Below the pieces are notes generated by a model. It ran no database searches. It saw only the letters and a list, made by a program, of their open reading frames with translations, and was not told where the DNA came from. The position numbers and the translations under genes were made by a program. From Parasutterella secunda (GTDB taxonomy: Bacteria > Pseudomonadota > Gammaproteobacteria > Burkholderiales > Burkholderiaceae_F): DNA of 64,000 nucleotides. The DNA lies in NCBI RefSeq assembly GCF_016901835.1, contig NZ_JACJKX010000007.1, positions 36,018 through 100,017 on the forward strand. The letters are read 5' to 3'. Each line of letters starts with the position of its first letter. Position 1 is the first letter of the stretch. Shown one piece after another: positions 35,468-48,200 of the stretch.

Positions 35468-36271
35468 ATGGCTATTGTCATTAAAACTCCCGAAGAAATC
35501 GAAGGTATGCGCAAAGCCTGTCGATTGGCTAGTGAAGTCCTTGATTATATTGAACCTTTTGTACTGCCCGGCGTCAAAACCATTGATTTGGACAATCGCA
35601 TGAATGATTTCATGCTCGCGCACGGCGCCAAATCGGCCTGTCTCGGCTACGCCCCCAAAGGCTTCACACCCTATCCGGGCTCAACCTGCATTTCCGTCAA
35701 TCACGTGGTCTGCCACGGCATTCCGTCTGAAAAGACTTTAAAAAAAGGCGACATCGTCAATATTGACGTCACGGTTATTCTGGACGGCTTCTACGGTGAC
35801 ACCAGCCGCATGTTCTTTGTCGGCAATAAAGTCTCCGTTTCGGCCCGCCACTTGGTTGAAGCCACGTACGAGTGCATGTGGCGAGGCATTGCCGCTATTG
35901 CACCGGGCCGCCCCTTAAACGATGTCGGCATCGCCTGTGAAAAGGTTGCCCGAGAAGAGGGGTTGTCGGTCGTTCACGAATACGGCGGACACGGCGTGGG
36001 CCGCAACTTCCACGAAGATCCCTTTGTGTGCCACTACAACACTCAGGACAATCGCATCATTATGAAACCCGGCATGATTTTCACGGTTGAACCGATGCTC
36101 AATGCCGGGCGCCGCCACATCTCTGAGCTCAATGACGGCTGGACAGTGGTCACCGCCGACCGCAGTTTATCGGCTCAGTGGGAGCACACGGTGCTTGTGA
36201 CCGACACGGGCTACGAAGTCTTAACTCTCTCAGACGGCTACCCGCCGATCCCCGATTACATCAAGCGCTAA
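35468..36271 (+). CDS. map: Methionine aminopeptidase, type I
   Basis: A 267-residue metalloenzyme that removes the N-terminal Met from nascent proteins. Motifs are SVNHVVCHGIPS, VNIDVTVILDGFYGDTSRMF (two metal-binding Asp), HEYGGHGVGRNFHEDP (His) and FTVEPMLN (Glu), with the last Glu in WEHTV. It starts divergently from rpsB, a common betaproteobacterial arrangement. A terminator follows at once. Confidence 0.96.
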   Translation: MAIVIKTPEEIEGMRKACRLASEVLDYIEPFVLPGVKTIDLDNRMNDFMLAHGAKSACLGYAPKGFTPYPGSTCISVNHVVCHGIPSEKTLKKGDIVNIDVTVILDGFYGDTSRMFFVGNKVSVSARHLVEATYECMWRGIAAIAPGRPLNDVGIACEKVAREEGLSVVHEYGGHGVGRNFHEDPFVCHYNTQDNRIIMKPGMIFTVEPMLNAGRRHISELNDGWTVVTADRSLSAQWEHTVLVTDTGYEVLTLSDGYPPIPDYIKR

Positions 36272-36279
36272 ATGGCAAA

Positions 36280-36312
36280 AAGGCCGCAGGAATCACACCG
36301 AGCGGCCTTCCT
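36280..36312 (+). terminator. Terminator after map
   Basis: Arms AAGGCCGC/GCGGCCTT around a 14-base loop, then CCTTTTA. It lies between the convergent map and fabF genes and may serve both. Confidence 0.7.
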
Positions 36313-36331
36313 TTTATCAGGGCGAAGATCG

Positions 36332-37561
36332 TCAATCCAATTTTTTAAAAATCAGACTGCCGTTTGTTCCGCCGAAACCAAACGAATTTTTCATCGCGTA
36401 CCGAATCGTTTTTTCCCGAGCGGTATTCGCGCAATAATCCAGATCACACTCGGGATCAGGATTGTCAAGATTAATGGTCGGGGCTACCACCTGATGATGC
36501 AAAGCCAAAACGGTGAGAACCGATTCCATGCCGCCTGCGCCCCCGAAAAGGTGACCGATCATGGATTTCGAAGAGCTGATAAGAAGATTTTTGGCGTGCT
36601 CACCGAACACTTCTTTAATCGCCTTGGTTTCGTTGACGTCTCCTAACACGGTAGACGTGCCGTGAGCATTAAGATAATCAATGTCCCGGGGATTGATTCC
36701 CGCCTGAGCGATTGCCATACGCATGCAATAAGCCGGTCCTTCAGTGTTGGGCGTCGTGATGTGATGCGCATCTGCCGTCAAACCGTAACCCACGAGTTCG
36801 GCGTAGATCTTTGCGCCTCGGGCTAGCGCATGTTCATACTCTTCGAGAACCAAGACCCCCGCTCCTTCACCGAACACAAACCCGTCACGATCTTTATCAA
36901 AGGGACGCGACGCTTTTTGCGGTTCATCGTTTCTGCGAGACATGGCATGCATGCTGTCAAAACCTGCCATCGGCAAACCGCAAATGGGCGCATCGGTGCC
37001 TCCCGCAATCATCACGTCCGCATCCCCTCTTTTAATCATCCAGGCGGCTTCGCCTATGCTGTGCAGTCCCGTAGAGCAAGCACTGACGTGAGCCATATTG
37101 GGCCCCTTAAACCCGGTCATAATTGCCAATTGACCGGAAACCATGTTAATGATGCAGCCCGGAATCAGAAAAGGCGAGACGCGTCTGGGCCCCCGATCGA
37201 GCAGAGTTTCGTGATTGTCCATAATCATCGGAATGCCGCCGATGCCCGAACCCACGGCGCAGCCGATGCGTCGCAGATTTTCTTTTTCGGGATCAAGACC
37301 GCTGTCTTTGATGGCTTGAAAAGCCGCGGCAATCCCGAAATGAATAAAGCGGTCAAAACGCCTGGCTTCCTTAGCCGGCATGTAAGGCGTCACATCAAAG
37401 TCCTTGACTTCCGCGGCAATCCGGCAGCCGAATTCTGTCGCATCAAAACGAGTCACTGCTCCTACGCCGCTTTTACCCGCAAGCGCATTTTTCCAAATCG
37501 TTTCAATATCGTTGCCGATAGGGCACACGCCCCCTAAACCCGTCACAACAACCCGACGCAT
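36332..37561 (-). CDS. fabF: Beta-ketoacyl-ACP synthase II
   Basis: A 409-residue thiolase-fold condensing enzyme that elongates acyl-ACP with malonyl-ACP. The Cys-His-His triad is visible: C162 in VSACSTGLHSIG, His in NAHGTSTVLGD and His in SKSMIGHLFGGAGG. The ATG at 37561 has GAGGA about eight bases upstream. It stands alone between map and glnD, away from a fab cluster, and no acpP gene is next to it. Confidence 0.94.
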   Translation of the reverse strand: MRRVVVTGLGGVCPIGNDIETIWKNALAGKSGVGAVTRFDATEFGCRIAAEVKDFDVTPYMPAKEARRFDRFIHFGIAAAFQAIKDSGLDPEKENLRRIGCAVGSGIGGIPMIMDNHETLLDRGPRRVSPFLIPGCIINMVSGQLAIMTGFKGPNMAHVSACSTGLHSIGEAAWMIKRGDADVMIAGGTDAPICGLPMAGFDSMHAMSRRNDEPQKASRPFDKDRDGFVFGEGAGVLVLEEYEHALARGAKIYAELVGYGLTADAHHITTPNTEGPAYCMRMAIAQAGINPRDIDYLNAHGTSTVLGDVNETKAIKEVFGEHAKNLLISSSKSMIGHLFGGAGGMESVLTVLALHHQVVAPTINLDNPDPECDLDYCANTAREKTIRYAMKNSFGFGGTNGSLIFKKLD

Positions 37562-37793
37562 GATGAGATTCCTCTTTATTAAATATGTCTGCAACGAGCC
37601 AAAAAAGTTTTTACCCGTGCAAATGAGCAAACTGCAATACGGTCAATCATGCTAACAAACGGAAAATCGCTTGAGAATCCTCCGTTTTGGGTAAAGGCAA
37701 TACCAAGGCGGATGAGTCAATTGACAAAACAATGTCTTTTTGAAGCCTTTAAAATGGGAAGAATACGTTCTTAAATACTGGGCGCCGGAAACC

Positions 37794-40343
37794 ATGGCCG
37801 ACTTTATCGAAAACTTTAAAAAACTCTCGGCTGAACTCGCCGAAAAATTCATGACAGATGGCCGTGTGACGAGCTACCTCTCGGCCCACACGGCCGCAGC
37901 CGATCAGTGCATTCGAGAAATTGCCAGAGAGGAAAACTTAAGCGGTGACTACGCCTTGGTCGCTTTAGGCGGTTACGGTCGAAAAGAACTTTTCCCCTAC
38001 TCCGATCTCGATGTCATGGTTTTGTGTGACCACGATCCCGATCAAAAAGAAGGTGAGAAAATCGAGCATTTTCTGATGCGGCTTTGGGATATGGGATTGA
38101 CGGTCGGCTCAAGCGTACGCACAGTTGACAATGCCCTCAATGAGAGCAGTCGTGATATCACGGTTCAAACGGCTATTTTGGAAGCGCGTCTGATCACAGG
38201 CAACGCCTCCTTATTTGCTGAACTTCAAAAAGAATTTTTCAGACAAATGGATGCGGCGGGTTTTTACCGTGCCAAATCGCTCGAATTGCGTCAACGCCAT
38301 CAAAAATACGAGGACACTCCCTATTCATTGGAACCCAACGTCAAGGAAAGTCCCGGCGGACTGCGTGACCTGCACGTGCTTTTCTGGTGTTCGCACGCCG
38401 CAGGCATGGGCTCAACCCCGGAGGAGATGCTTGCCGCCGGCACGCTCTCGGCTCAGGAAGCCGACAAACTCAAAGAGGCGCATCACGCCCTCAAAACCTT
38501 TCGCATTTACCTGCACCTCATGGCCAAACGGCACGAGGACCGTTTGATTTTTGACCTCCAAAACCGAGTGGCAAAGGCTGCCGGCTACAAAGACACCGAG
38601 CATCAACTGGCCGGTGAAGCCCTCATGAAGCGCTACTATCTCACGGCGAAATCCGTGATGCAGTTATCGGACATTTTCATGCAGATGTTCGAAGACAAGT
38701 TCTTTGACGAAGGCTATGTGAAAGAAAACGTCATCGACCGCACTTTTATTGCCCGAGGCTATACGCTCGATATCACGCACGACGGGGCTTTTAAAGATGA
38801 CCCCAATGCTATTTTGCGTGCGTTCTACCTGCTTGAAAGTTCCGCGCCTTTAAAACGCCTCAGTGTCTCGCTTTTGCGTGAACTCATGAGTGCAAGAGAG
38901 CTCATAGATGAGCATTTCAGACAGGATCACGCCAATAAAAGCATGTTCCTGCAGATTATCAAAATGCCGCACGGCGTAAGCCACGCCTTACTTGACTTGA
39001 ATCAATGGGGCATTCTGGAGTTGTTTTTACCGGAATTCCGACACATTGTCGGTCAGATGCAGCACGATCTCTTTCACACCTACACCGTTGACCAACACAC
39101 AATGCGTGTAGTGCGCAACATCCGCTACTTCTCCCGCAGTGAATACGCTCATGAGTATCCGATCTGCACGCGTCTGATGCAGTCGATGAAAGACAATTGG
39201 CGGTTGGTGTTGGCAGCCCTTTTTCACGATATCGGCAAGGGCCTGGGTGGTCATCACGAGAAAATCGGAGCCGATATTCTCAAAGCGTTTTGCGAGCGCT
39301 TTGAAATTGATCAGGAAACGACCGATTACCTCATTTTTCTGGTCCGTGAGCATCTCACGATGAGTTTGGTTGCACAAAAACAGGACCTGTCAGACCCCGA
39401 TGTCATCAAACGCTTTGCCGAAGTGGTGCAAACCGAAGACAGACTCAACGGCCTATTCCTTCTGACCGTCTGCGACATCCGCGCGACGGGCCCCAAGGTC
39501 TGGACTCAATGGAAAAGTCAACTGCTGCAGGATTTGTATTGGCAGACGCTGCCCTTGGTTCGTCAGGGCGGGGCGCCCGATCGACAATCACTTTTGCTGC
39601 AACGGCAAAAAGAGGCGGGAAAACTCATTGTTGAAGCCGGAGTCAAGCCCGAGCAGATTGAAGCCATCTGGAAAACGCTCACCCTTCAGTACTACCTGCG
39701 GCATACGGCCGAAAGTATTGCCTGGCAAACTGTTTCGCTAGCCAAGTTTTTCCCGACCGAAAGCCCCTTTGTGGCTACACGCGTATTGGCACAAAATGCG
39801 GGTATCGAAATTCTTGTCTACACGCCTGACCGTGCCGGTCTTTTTGCGAGCATTCTGGGGTTTTTACAAAAAAAGCGCTTCTCCGTTCTTGATGCCCGAA
39901 TCTACACCACACTGGATCACAAAGCCTTCAATACGTTTGTAGTAAGCGACAACGGTTCGCGCGACATCAATCAACTCGCTCGAGAGCTTGAACCGGAACT
40001 GACTGAGTGGCTTACTCATCCGAAAGAGTTGCCAAAAACCAAACCGGGGAAACTCTCTCGCCGTTCGCGTCACTTCCCCCTACAGCCGATTGTCAATATT
40101 GAAGCGGATGAAACGGGCCGAAATTGGCTCTTATCCGTGACCTGCATGGATCGAATCGGATTGTTGTTTGATATTGCAACAATATTAAATAAATATCATG
40201 TCAATCTTCAAACTGCCAAAATCATGACCATGGGCGAGCGGGTAGAAGACGTATTCTTAATTGATGGAGAAGCTCTCAAGGATATTCCGACGACCGTTGC
40301 TATTGAACGCGATCTGATGGAAGTTCTGACGCCTAACCTGTAG
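37794..40343 (+). CDS. glnD: [Protein-PII] uridylyltransferase / uridylyl-removing enzyme
   Basis: About 849 residues in four parts: a nucleotidyltransferase domain (ALGGYGRKELFPYSDLD), a central helical region, an HD hydrolase domain (LFHDIGKGLGGHHEKIG), and two C-terminal ACT domains that sense glutamine. It modifies the PII protein to set nitrogen assimilation. ATG 37794 gives MADFIENFKK; an in-frame TTG at 37740 would add 18 residues without a good Shine-Dalgarno. Proximity to map and rpsB is typical of betaproteobacteria. Confidence 0.94.
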   Translation: MADFIENFKKLSAELAEKFMTDGRVTSYLSAHTAAADQCIREIAREENLSGDYALVALGGYGRKELFPYSDLDVMVLCDHDPDQKEGEKIEHFLMRLWDMGLTVGSSVRTVDNALNESSRDITVQTAILEARLITGNASLFAELQKEFFRQMDAAGFYRAKSLELRQRHQKYEDTPYSLEPNVKESPGGLRDLHVLFWCSHAAGMGSTPEEMLAAGTLSAQEADKLKEAHHALKTFRIYLHLMAKRHEDRLIFDLQNRVAKAAGYKDTEHQLAGEALMKRYYLTAKSVMQLSDIFMQMFEDKFFDEGYVKENVIDRTFIARGYTLDITHDGAFKDDPNAILRAFYLLESSAPLKRLSVSLLRELMSARELIDEHFRQDHANKSMFLQIIKMPHGVSHALLDLNQWGILELFLPEFRHIVGQMQHDLFHTYTVDQHTMRVVRNIRYFSRSEYAHEYPICTRLMQSMKDNWRLVLAALFHDIGKGLGGHHEKIGADILKAFCERFEIDQETTDYLIFLVREHLTMSLVAQKQDLSDPDVIKRFAEVVQTEDRLNGLFLLTVCDIRATGPKVWTQWKSQLLQDLYWQTLPLVRQGGAPDRQSLLLQRQKEAGKLIVEAGVKPEQIEAIWKTLTLQYYLRHTAESIAWQTVSLAKFFPTESPFVATRVLAQNAGIEILVYTPDRAGLFASILGFLQKKRFSVLDARIYTTLDHKAFNTFVVSDNGSRDINQLARELEPELTEWLTHPKELPKTKPGKLSRRSRHFPLQPIVNIEADETGRNWLLSVTCMDRIGLLFDIATILNKYHVNLQTAKIMTMGERVEDVFLIDGEALKDIPTTVAIERDLMEVLTPNL

Positions 40344-40346
40344 GAA

Positions 40347-40380
40347 AAAGCCGAAGTTCAAAAATATTGACTTCGGCTTT
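40347..40380. terminator. Bidirectional terminator between glnD and the PepSY-like gene
   Basis: Perfect 11-bp arms AAAGCCGAAGT/ACTTCGGCTTT with a 12-base A/T-rich loop, ending in T on both strands. It lies between two convergent genes and can end both. Confidence 0.85.
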
Positions 40381-40385
40381 CCGGT

Positions 40386-40817
40386 CTATTTTTCTTCGAT
40401 TTTGATGTTGTGGTGGCGATTTCTCACCTTGATGCCGACATCCCAGACGACACCTTTGGGCGTAGTGATTTTGTTGGCCCCCAAAACCTCTGCACGAGGC
40501 CACTTTTCGTGCACCTCTTTAAGAACATTCTGCGCAATCGCATCGACTGTCACATCTTCTTTTGAACGAATCAATTCACCTTTTTCAGAAATGTGCGCTT
40601 CAATCTCAAGGCGACCGTGGCGTGCATCAACCTCATAGGAATGGGTATCCTCATCCCAATCCCACTCGGTGACCGAGGCCTCGGGAAAATGTTTTTCAAA
40701 AGTGCTTTTGACCAAATCCGGCACCATTGAGGCAGAGATTTCTCCGGCCCATACCGGCGCAGAACAAAAAAGTCCGGCTAGGAGCAAAACGGATTTTTTT
40801 ATGGCTTCAGTTTTCAT
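40386..40817 (-). CDS. Periplasmic PepSY-like protein
   Basis: A 143-residue secreted protein. Signal peptide MKTEAIKKSVLLLAGLFC, then SAPVWA|GE. The mature part resembles PepSY-like domains (DUF2874 type): VKSTFEKHFPEASVTEWDWDE, then SYEVDARHGRLEIEAHISEKGELI, and a second weaker copy. Such domains are found in periplasmic proteins of poorly known function, sometimes binding peptides or proteases. The ATG at 40817 is chosen because it gives the clean signal peptide. Confidence 0.75.
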   Translation of the reverse strand: MKTEAIKKSVLLLAGLFCSAPVWAGEISASMVPDLVKSTFEKHFPEASVTEWDWDEDTHSYEVDARHGRLEIEAHISEKGELIRSKEDVTVDAIAQNVLKEVHEKWPRAEVLGANKITTPKGVVWDVGIKVRNRHHNIKIEEK

Positions 40818-40840
40818 AATCATTTTTCCGAGGGATATTT

Positions 40841-41575
40841 TTAAACAAAATCGTAAGCGGCCACGCACTCGGCCAAGATTCGTTCAAGCGTTGACACCGA
40901 TCGGCCCATATTAAGTTTGATGGCTTCAAAATCAAGGCGATTATCAACAAGACCGGCCGCCCAATTGACGCTGAAACAAATCAATGCATAACGCATTCCT
41001 AATTCACGAGCCAAGACGGCTTCGGGCATCGCAGTCATCCCCACCAAATCACAGCCGTCCATGATCATGCGACGAACTTCGGCTGCGGTTTCCAATCGCG
41101 GCCCTTGCGTGCAGGCATAGGTTCCCCGATTATGCACATAGACCTTGCAAGTTTGTGCAGCATCGAGAATTTTCCCTCGCAGTCCTTCATCAAAAGGTTG
41201 GGTGAAATCAACGTGAGAGGTCGCGATGGGGGCTTCTCCCCAGTACGTGCTTTCACGGCCGCTTGTGTAATCGATAAGCTGATCGGGAACCGTAAAGTGA
41301 CCGGGCGCATTCTCAGCTGACATGCCGCCAACCGATCCCACGGCGATGATATCGGTGACGCCCGCCTCATGAAGTGCCCACATCTGTGCACGGGCCGGAA
41401 TTTGATGCGGTGCATAACGATGATCTTTTCCGTGACGATGCAATACAACAATCGTTTTATTACAAAAAATGCCGATATCAAACTCCGCCTCACCGAAGGG
41501 CGTCGTGACTTTCTGCGTTCGGGCATTTTGAAGAACGAAATTTTCAAAACCACTGCCGAATACCAATCCCAACAT
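40841..41575 (-). CDS. Purine nucleoside phosphorylase family (MTA/MTI phosphorylase-like)
   Basis: A 244-residue phosphorylase of the PNP/MTAP superfamily, splitting (methylthio)nucleosides with phosphate. Motifs are GSGFENF, the phosphate-binding RHGKDHRYAPHQIP, VGSVGGMS, GTYACTQGPRLETAAEVRRM and VGMTAMPEAVLARELGM, then SVNWAAG. An N in the base-binding NWAAG loop is seen in 5'-methylthioinosine phosphorylases, so that activity is possible, but the exact nucleoside is uncertain. Three bases separate it from ligA upstream. Confidence 0.8.
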   Translation of the reverse strand: MLGLVFGSGFENFVLQNARTQKVTTPFGEAEFDIGIFCNKTIVVLHRHGKDHRYAPHQIPARAQMWALHEAGVTDIIAVGSVGGMSAENAPGHFTVPDQLIDYTSGRESTYWGEAPIATSHVDFTQPFDEGLRGKILDAAQTCKVYVHNRGTYACTQGPRLETAAEVRRMIMDGCDLVGMTAMPEAVLARELGMRYALICFSVNWAAGLVDNRLDFEAIKLNMGRSVSTLERILAECVAAYDFV

Positions 41576-41577
41576 AT

Positions 41578-43719
<2,142 letters not shown>

Positions 43720-45057
43720 TCAGTCTCTGGTAAAAAGCACCCGTGCGCGAGGGCTGCCGGGTTCAATATTGGCCTTAATCATCTCCTGATAATATTTTTT
43801 CAATTGATGATTAATGGATTGGGCCGATTCCGTGTTAATCGGTCGGTCACGCGAATCCTGCAGTTGCAGATTCAGTCGTGCACACAAATCGTTGGAAACA
43901 GAGAAAAGCGTACGCAAAGGGTTGGAATCGGGCGAAGCCAGCGGTGCATCCAACGCAATGGTGAGGTAACGGCGATCAAAATCATCCTGATGCAGGAAAA
44001 TCGTCGCTTCGGCAATACGCTTGGCAGTCCCCAGGAAATAACGCATGGGATTGAGCTGCGTGAAGCCGGCCAAACGGGCAGCTTCTGCCACATCATTGGG
44101 ATTGAGGGGTTCCTTGGAAGCCATCACAAAATTAAGCTGCACGTCCAGTCGCATGACATCTTTGTAGAGCTTTTGAGCTCGCTTGACGATCTCGTGCGAG
44201 GCTTCCGTATCGCTGTCGGCTTCCAGGGCAATGCCGATCTGCTGCACGGCACTGGCAAAGCGGCTCGCATCCATCTCATTGATGCAACCCTGACGATTAG
44301 CCAATAAAAGCACCACCGCCAATTCACTGTAGCGGCCGACGGCGCTCGGTTGATACCAACGCTTGTTATCGGACCGACAAACGTAAATTCGAAGCGGAAG
44401 GTTAAGCTTTTGCAGACTCGCTACCATTTCCATCATCTTTTTACCGTCAACCGGCTTATTGGACTGCACCCAGCCCACGGTTTCAGTGACCTCGTCATGA
44501 CGGAAATGCGCCAAACCCTCTTTCGGGAAGGTGCTGGGAGCCGGGGCTTCAGGCTCCGCCGTCTCTTTGGTTTCTTCGGTTACCAGATTCGTAAAGAGAT
44601 TTTCCTGTTTGGGCTCTTTAGGAGCAGCCGATTCAGGCTTTTTAGTCTGCACGGGCACTTCGGGCAATACCGGCGACGTTTGCTCATTGGGTTGTGAGAC
44701 CTCTGAGGTTTGGGCGGCAGTGGCCGTTGTATCGGCTATTTCCTGCCAGGTCGCTTTAGGTTTCTCGGTCTCGTTATCAGGCATTGAAGGAGTCAAAGCA
44801 ACACCTGAGCGCTCGTCGCCCGCGTGATCAGTCACGCTTTCAACTTCAAACCCCACCGTACCGTTATTGAGATTACGAATCAATTCCTGTTGGTTGGCTT
44901 GGCGTTTGGGAGGATTGTTGTACATGCCGTTTTTGGGCAAGTTACTCAGACCGACTTTCCCCTCTCTGTTTTTCTTGGCTTCCATTCGGGACCATAAGAA
45001 CAATCCGACCAGAATGATGGCCGCCCCGATCACCAAAAAAAGAACCGTTTCATTCAT
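43720..45057 (-). CDS. zipA: Cell division protein ZipA homologue
   Basis: A 445-residue bitopic protein: N-terminal membrane helix (VLFLVIGAAIILVGLFLWS, residues 5-23), a basic stretch, a long acidic, Pro/Thr/Glu-rich linker, and a C-terminal globular domain (from about residue 205) that resembles the FtsZ-binding ZipA domain. In E. coli ZipA tethers FtsZ to the membrane. The ATG at 45057 gives MNETVLFLVIG. Similarity is by layout and position between smc and ligA more than by strong motifs. Confidence 0.8.
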   Translation of the reverse strand: MNETVLFLVIGAAIILVGLFLWSRMEAKKNREGKVGLSNLPKNGMYNNPPKRQANQQELIRNLNNGTVGFEVESVTDHAGDERSGVALTPSMPDNETEKPKATWQEIADTTATAAQTSEVSQPNEQTSPVLPEVPVQTKKPESAAPKEPKQENLFTNLVTEETKETAEPEAPAPSTFPKEGLAHFRHDEVTETVGWVQSNKPVDGKKMMEMVASLQKLNLPLRIYVCRSDNKRWYQPSAVGRYSELAVVLLLANRQGCINEMDASRFASAVQQIGIALEADSDTEASHEIVKRAQKLYKDVMRLDVQLNFVMASKEPLNPNDVAEAARLAGFTQLNPMRYFLGTAKRIAEATIFLHQDDFDRRYLTIALDAPLASPDSNPLRTLFSVSNDLCARLNLQLQDSRDRPINTESAQSINHQLKKYYQEMIKANIEPGSPRARVLFTRD

Positions 45058-45224
45058 AAAAACAACCTCAACGCGCAACGCCCGCGCACAAGCACAATTG
45101 TGTTTTTTCAGCCCTTCAGACTGAGAGTACAGTCTGTTATTTTAGAGCAAGGCTGAGGGTCTTTTCAGCTTTGAAGGAAAAATTTTCCAATTGACGCTAA
45201 AAGAAGACTTTTAAGTCCTAAAAA

Positions 45225-48200
45225 TCACCGGTTTTGAGGCTTTTGTGCGTATTGACTGGCCTCGGCAATATCAACGCTCACCACACGGGATACGCCGGGT
45301 TCCTTCATCGTGACCCCGATCAATTGATTGGTGTGTTCCATCGTCACCCGATGGTGTGTAATCATCATAAATTGTGTGTTTTCACTCATGGCACCGACCA
45401 ATCTCGATAAACGCTCCTGGTTGGCCTCATCAAGCGGGGCATCGATTTCGTCCAAAAGGCAAAACGGTGCCGGATTTAGGGTAAAGAATGCAAACACGAG
45501 CGCTGTAGCCGTAAGCGTCAATTCGCCCCCGGAGAGTTGGCGGATAGAGTGATTGTGTTTACCGGGAGGATTGGCAAACATTTCAATCCCCGCTTCAAGC
45601 GCATCATCGCTTGTCATTTCCAATCGTGCATGACCACCGTTGAAAAGTTGGGTGAACTTCTGATTGAAAGCCTCATTGACCCGATTGAAGGTATCGGTCA
45701 GGAGAGCACGGGTCTCGTGGTCAATCTTTTTGATCGCCGCTTCAATGGTCGCAATGGCCTGTTCAAGGTCAAGCACTTCGCGATCGATTCGATCGACTTC
45801 GGCTTGCTGTGCAGTCAATTGCTCAAGAGCGGCGTGGTTCACGGCCCCCAACTGCGCCATGTCCCGCGCAATCTGTTCGACCTCCTGGCGCAAGGCATTG
45901 AGTTTCGGGCGCTCAAGTTCATAGCGGGTACGAAGCGCCTGCTCATCAAAATCCAATTCTTCCAGACGGCTTTTGACTGTCCCATATTCCACCTCGTGTT
46001 GACCGCGTTTGGCAATCAAGTCGCCCATGCGGTTTTGTTCTCGGCGTTTAGCGTCTTCGAAAGCCTCCAATGATTTTTCGGCTTGGGCCACACTCGCTTC
46101 AATTTGCGTGAGCTTTTCTTTAACCGCCTCAACCGCAGCCTGGGCCACCTCACGTTTTGCCAGAAGTTCCTGAAGACCCGCTTTTTCACTGTCTTCATCG
46201 AGTTCTTCCAAACGTGCCGTCACCTCTTGAATTTTCTCTTTGAGTTCAACCTGCTCATTCTGAGCCACAAGCTGCGCTCGCTGTGCTTCGCCTATGCGCT
46301 CGGAAAGATTCTTGAGCGTCATCTCTATTTCACGCTGCGTGTAGGCAAAAACATTGAATTCCTGCTCAGCCTGTTTGGCTTGCTGACGAGCCATCTCCCA
46401 AGCCTGGCGGGCGTCTTCGGACTTTTGCTGACGTTGCGCCACCTCTTCATCCATTGCCGAAAACCGCTCTTCTGCCTCTTCGATCGCTGCGCTTGTCTCT
46501 TCAAGCTGCGCTTGAGCTTCCTCAATCCATTCGCTCAATTCCTCGCTGCGATTTCTATAGGCTTCAATGGCGGCGGTCATCCGCGTCACTTCAAGTGCCA
46601 ATTCACTTTCTTTTGTTCTCACGCTTTCAAAGTGTGTCGTAGCGCTGCGAAGTTGATCACCGGCTCGGGAAACCTGAATATGAATCTGCCCCAACTGTTC
46701 GTGAAGGCTCTCGAGCTCTTGACGAAGCGTCTGGTTTTCCTCTTCAAGAGCAGAAATTTCCGCCCGACGCGATAAAAGACCGGTTGAGTCATCGGCCCAG
46801 AAATTCACGCTCACCTGATCGACGATGTGACCTTGCGGCGTCACAAAATGGCAACCCGGCGGTAAAAGATTGACTTGAGAGACCGCCTGACGGACATTTT
46901 CCGCCACAAAATAGTGAGACAACCACCGAGACAGGGCCGCACGGGTTTCTTCGTTATGCTTGTCAAAATGAAGCTTTTCAATGAGGCACGTTAACCCCGC
47001 AGGCGTTTCGATAGCCTCCGTCGGTAAAAGCGTCGAATAAAAGGTCAGTTTGGCGGGAGGGGCGGCCATTTCAAAACCGGCAGCCATGGATAAATTTGTG
47101 ATTCCCAAAGCGTTGACGCGTTCCCGAAGCACGGCTTCCAATGCACGGGCCCAGCCGCTTTGAGGCTGAAGCTTTTCAAATAACCGAGCCAGACCCGAAA
47201 GTCCCTGCCGAGACAGCCACTCGGAGAGTTTATCTGCCGTGAGAGACTTTTCTTCCAACTCTTTAAGAGTGGCAAGTTTTGCCGTCAGTGCTGCCTGACG
47301 CTGCTCTTTTTCGTGAATCGTTTTTTGCAACTCAGCCAATTCGGCACGAGTCTCTTCAAGTTCTGCCTGAGACTCTTCACGTTGTTCTTTAAGTGCTGCG
47401 CTGTCTTCTCGAACAATAGCGAGCTCTTCCTTGATCGACTCAAAACGCACCATATCGGGCGCTTCAGTCTGTGCGGCTTCACGTTTGAATTTTTCCAGGC
47501 GAAGCGTTAACTCTTCTTTGGTTTTGGACAGTGTAGCCATTTCCAAAGACAGACTTCGGGATTCGTTTTCGATTTTCTGCGCTTCTTTCTGAAGCGCTTC
47601 ATAGTCCTGGTGCTTTTGCATGGCGATGTCTTCGGAAAGATTTTTCTTTTCCTCAAGCACCGCCTCGCGCTCATTGGCACTGGCAACAAGCTCTTCCTTT
47701 TCTTCGCGTTCAAGCGTGAGCGTATGAATCTTTTCGCCCTGTACGGTGACTTCATTGGTACGGGCCTGCAACATCGAGCGGTAGCTCTCCAGTTGCGTTT
47801 TCATTAAGGCACGACGCTCGATAATGGAACGGATATTGCCTTCCACCGCTGAAATCTGCTTATCAACCTCAGCCAATGACTGCGTTTTACCGAGCACCAT
47901 AATGTTGGCCTCATTAAATTGCGAGCGTAAAGTCTGAAGTCTTTCACGAAGCTTAGCCGATTCACTGTCGTTTTCACCGACTTTGGTCTGCGCCTGAGCA
48001 ATTTGCGCATTGATGCGATCGATTGCATTTTGCGCCTCTACCATCTGGGCAAACCACCAAAGCGACTCCTGCGCCTGACGTTTCGTGTTGAGGGCCTGAT
48101 AGTGTTTAGCGACCTCAGCTTCTTCTTGCAGACGCTTTAACGACTCGCGACGAGTCACCTGCAGGTCACTGACGCGGTCCAGATTGGCTCGGGTGCTGGC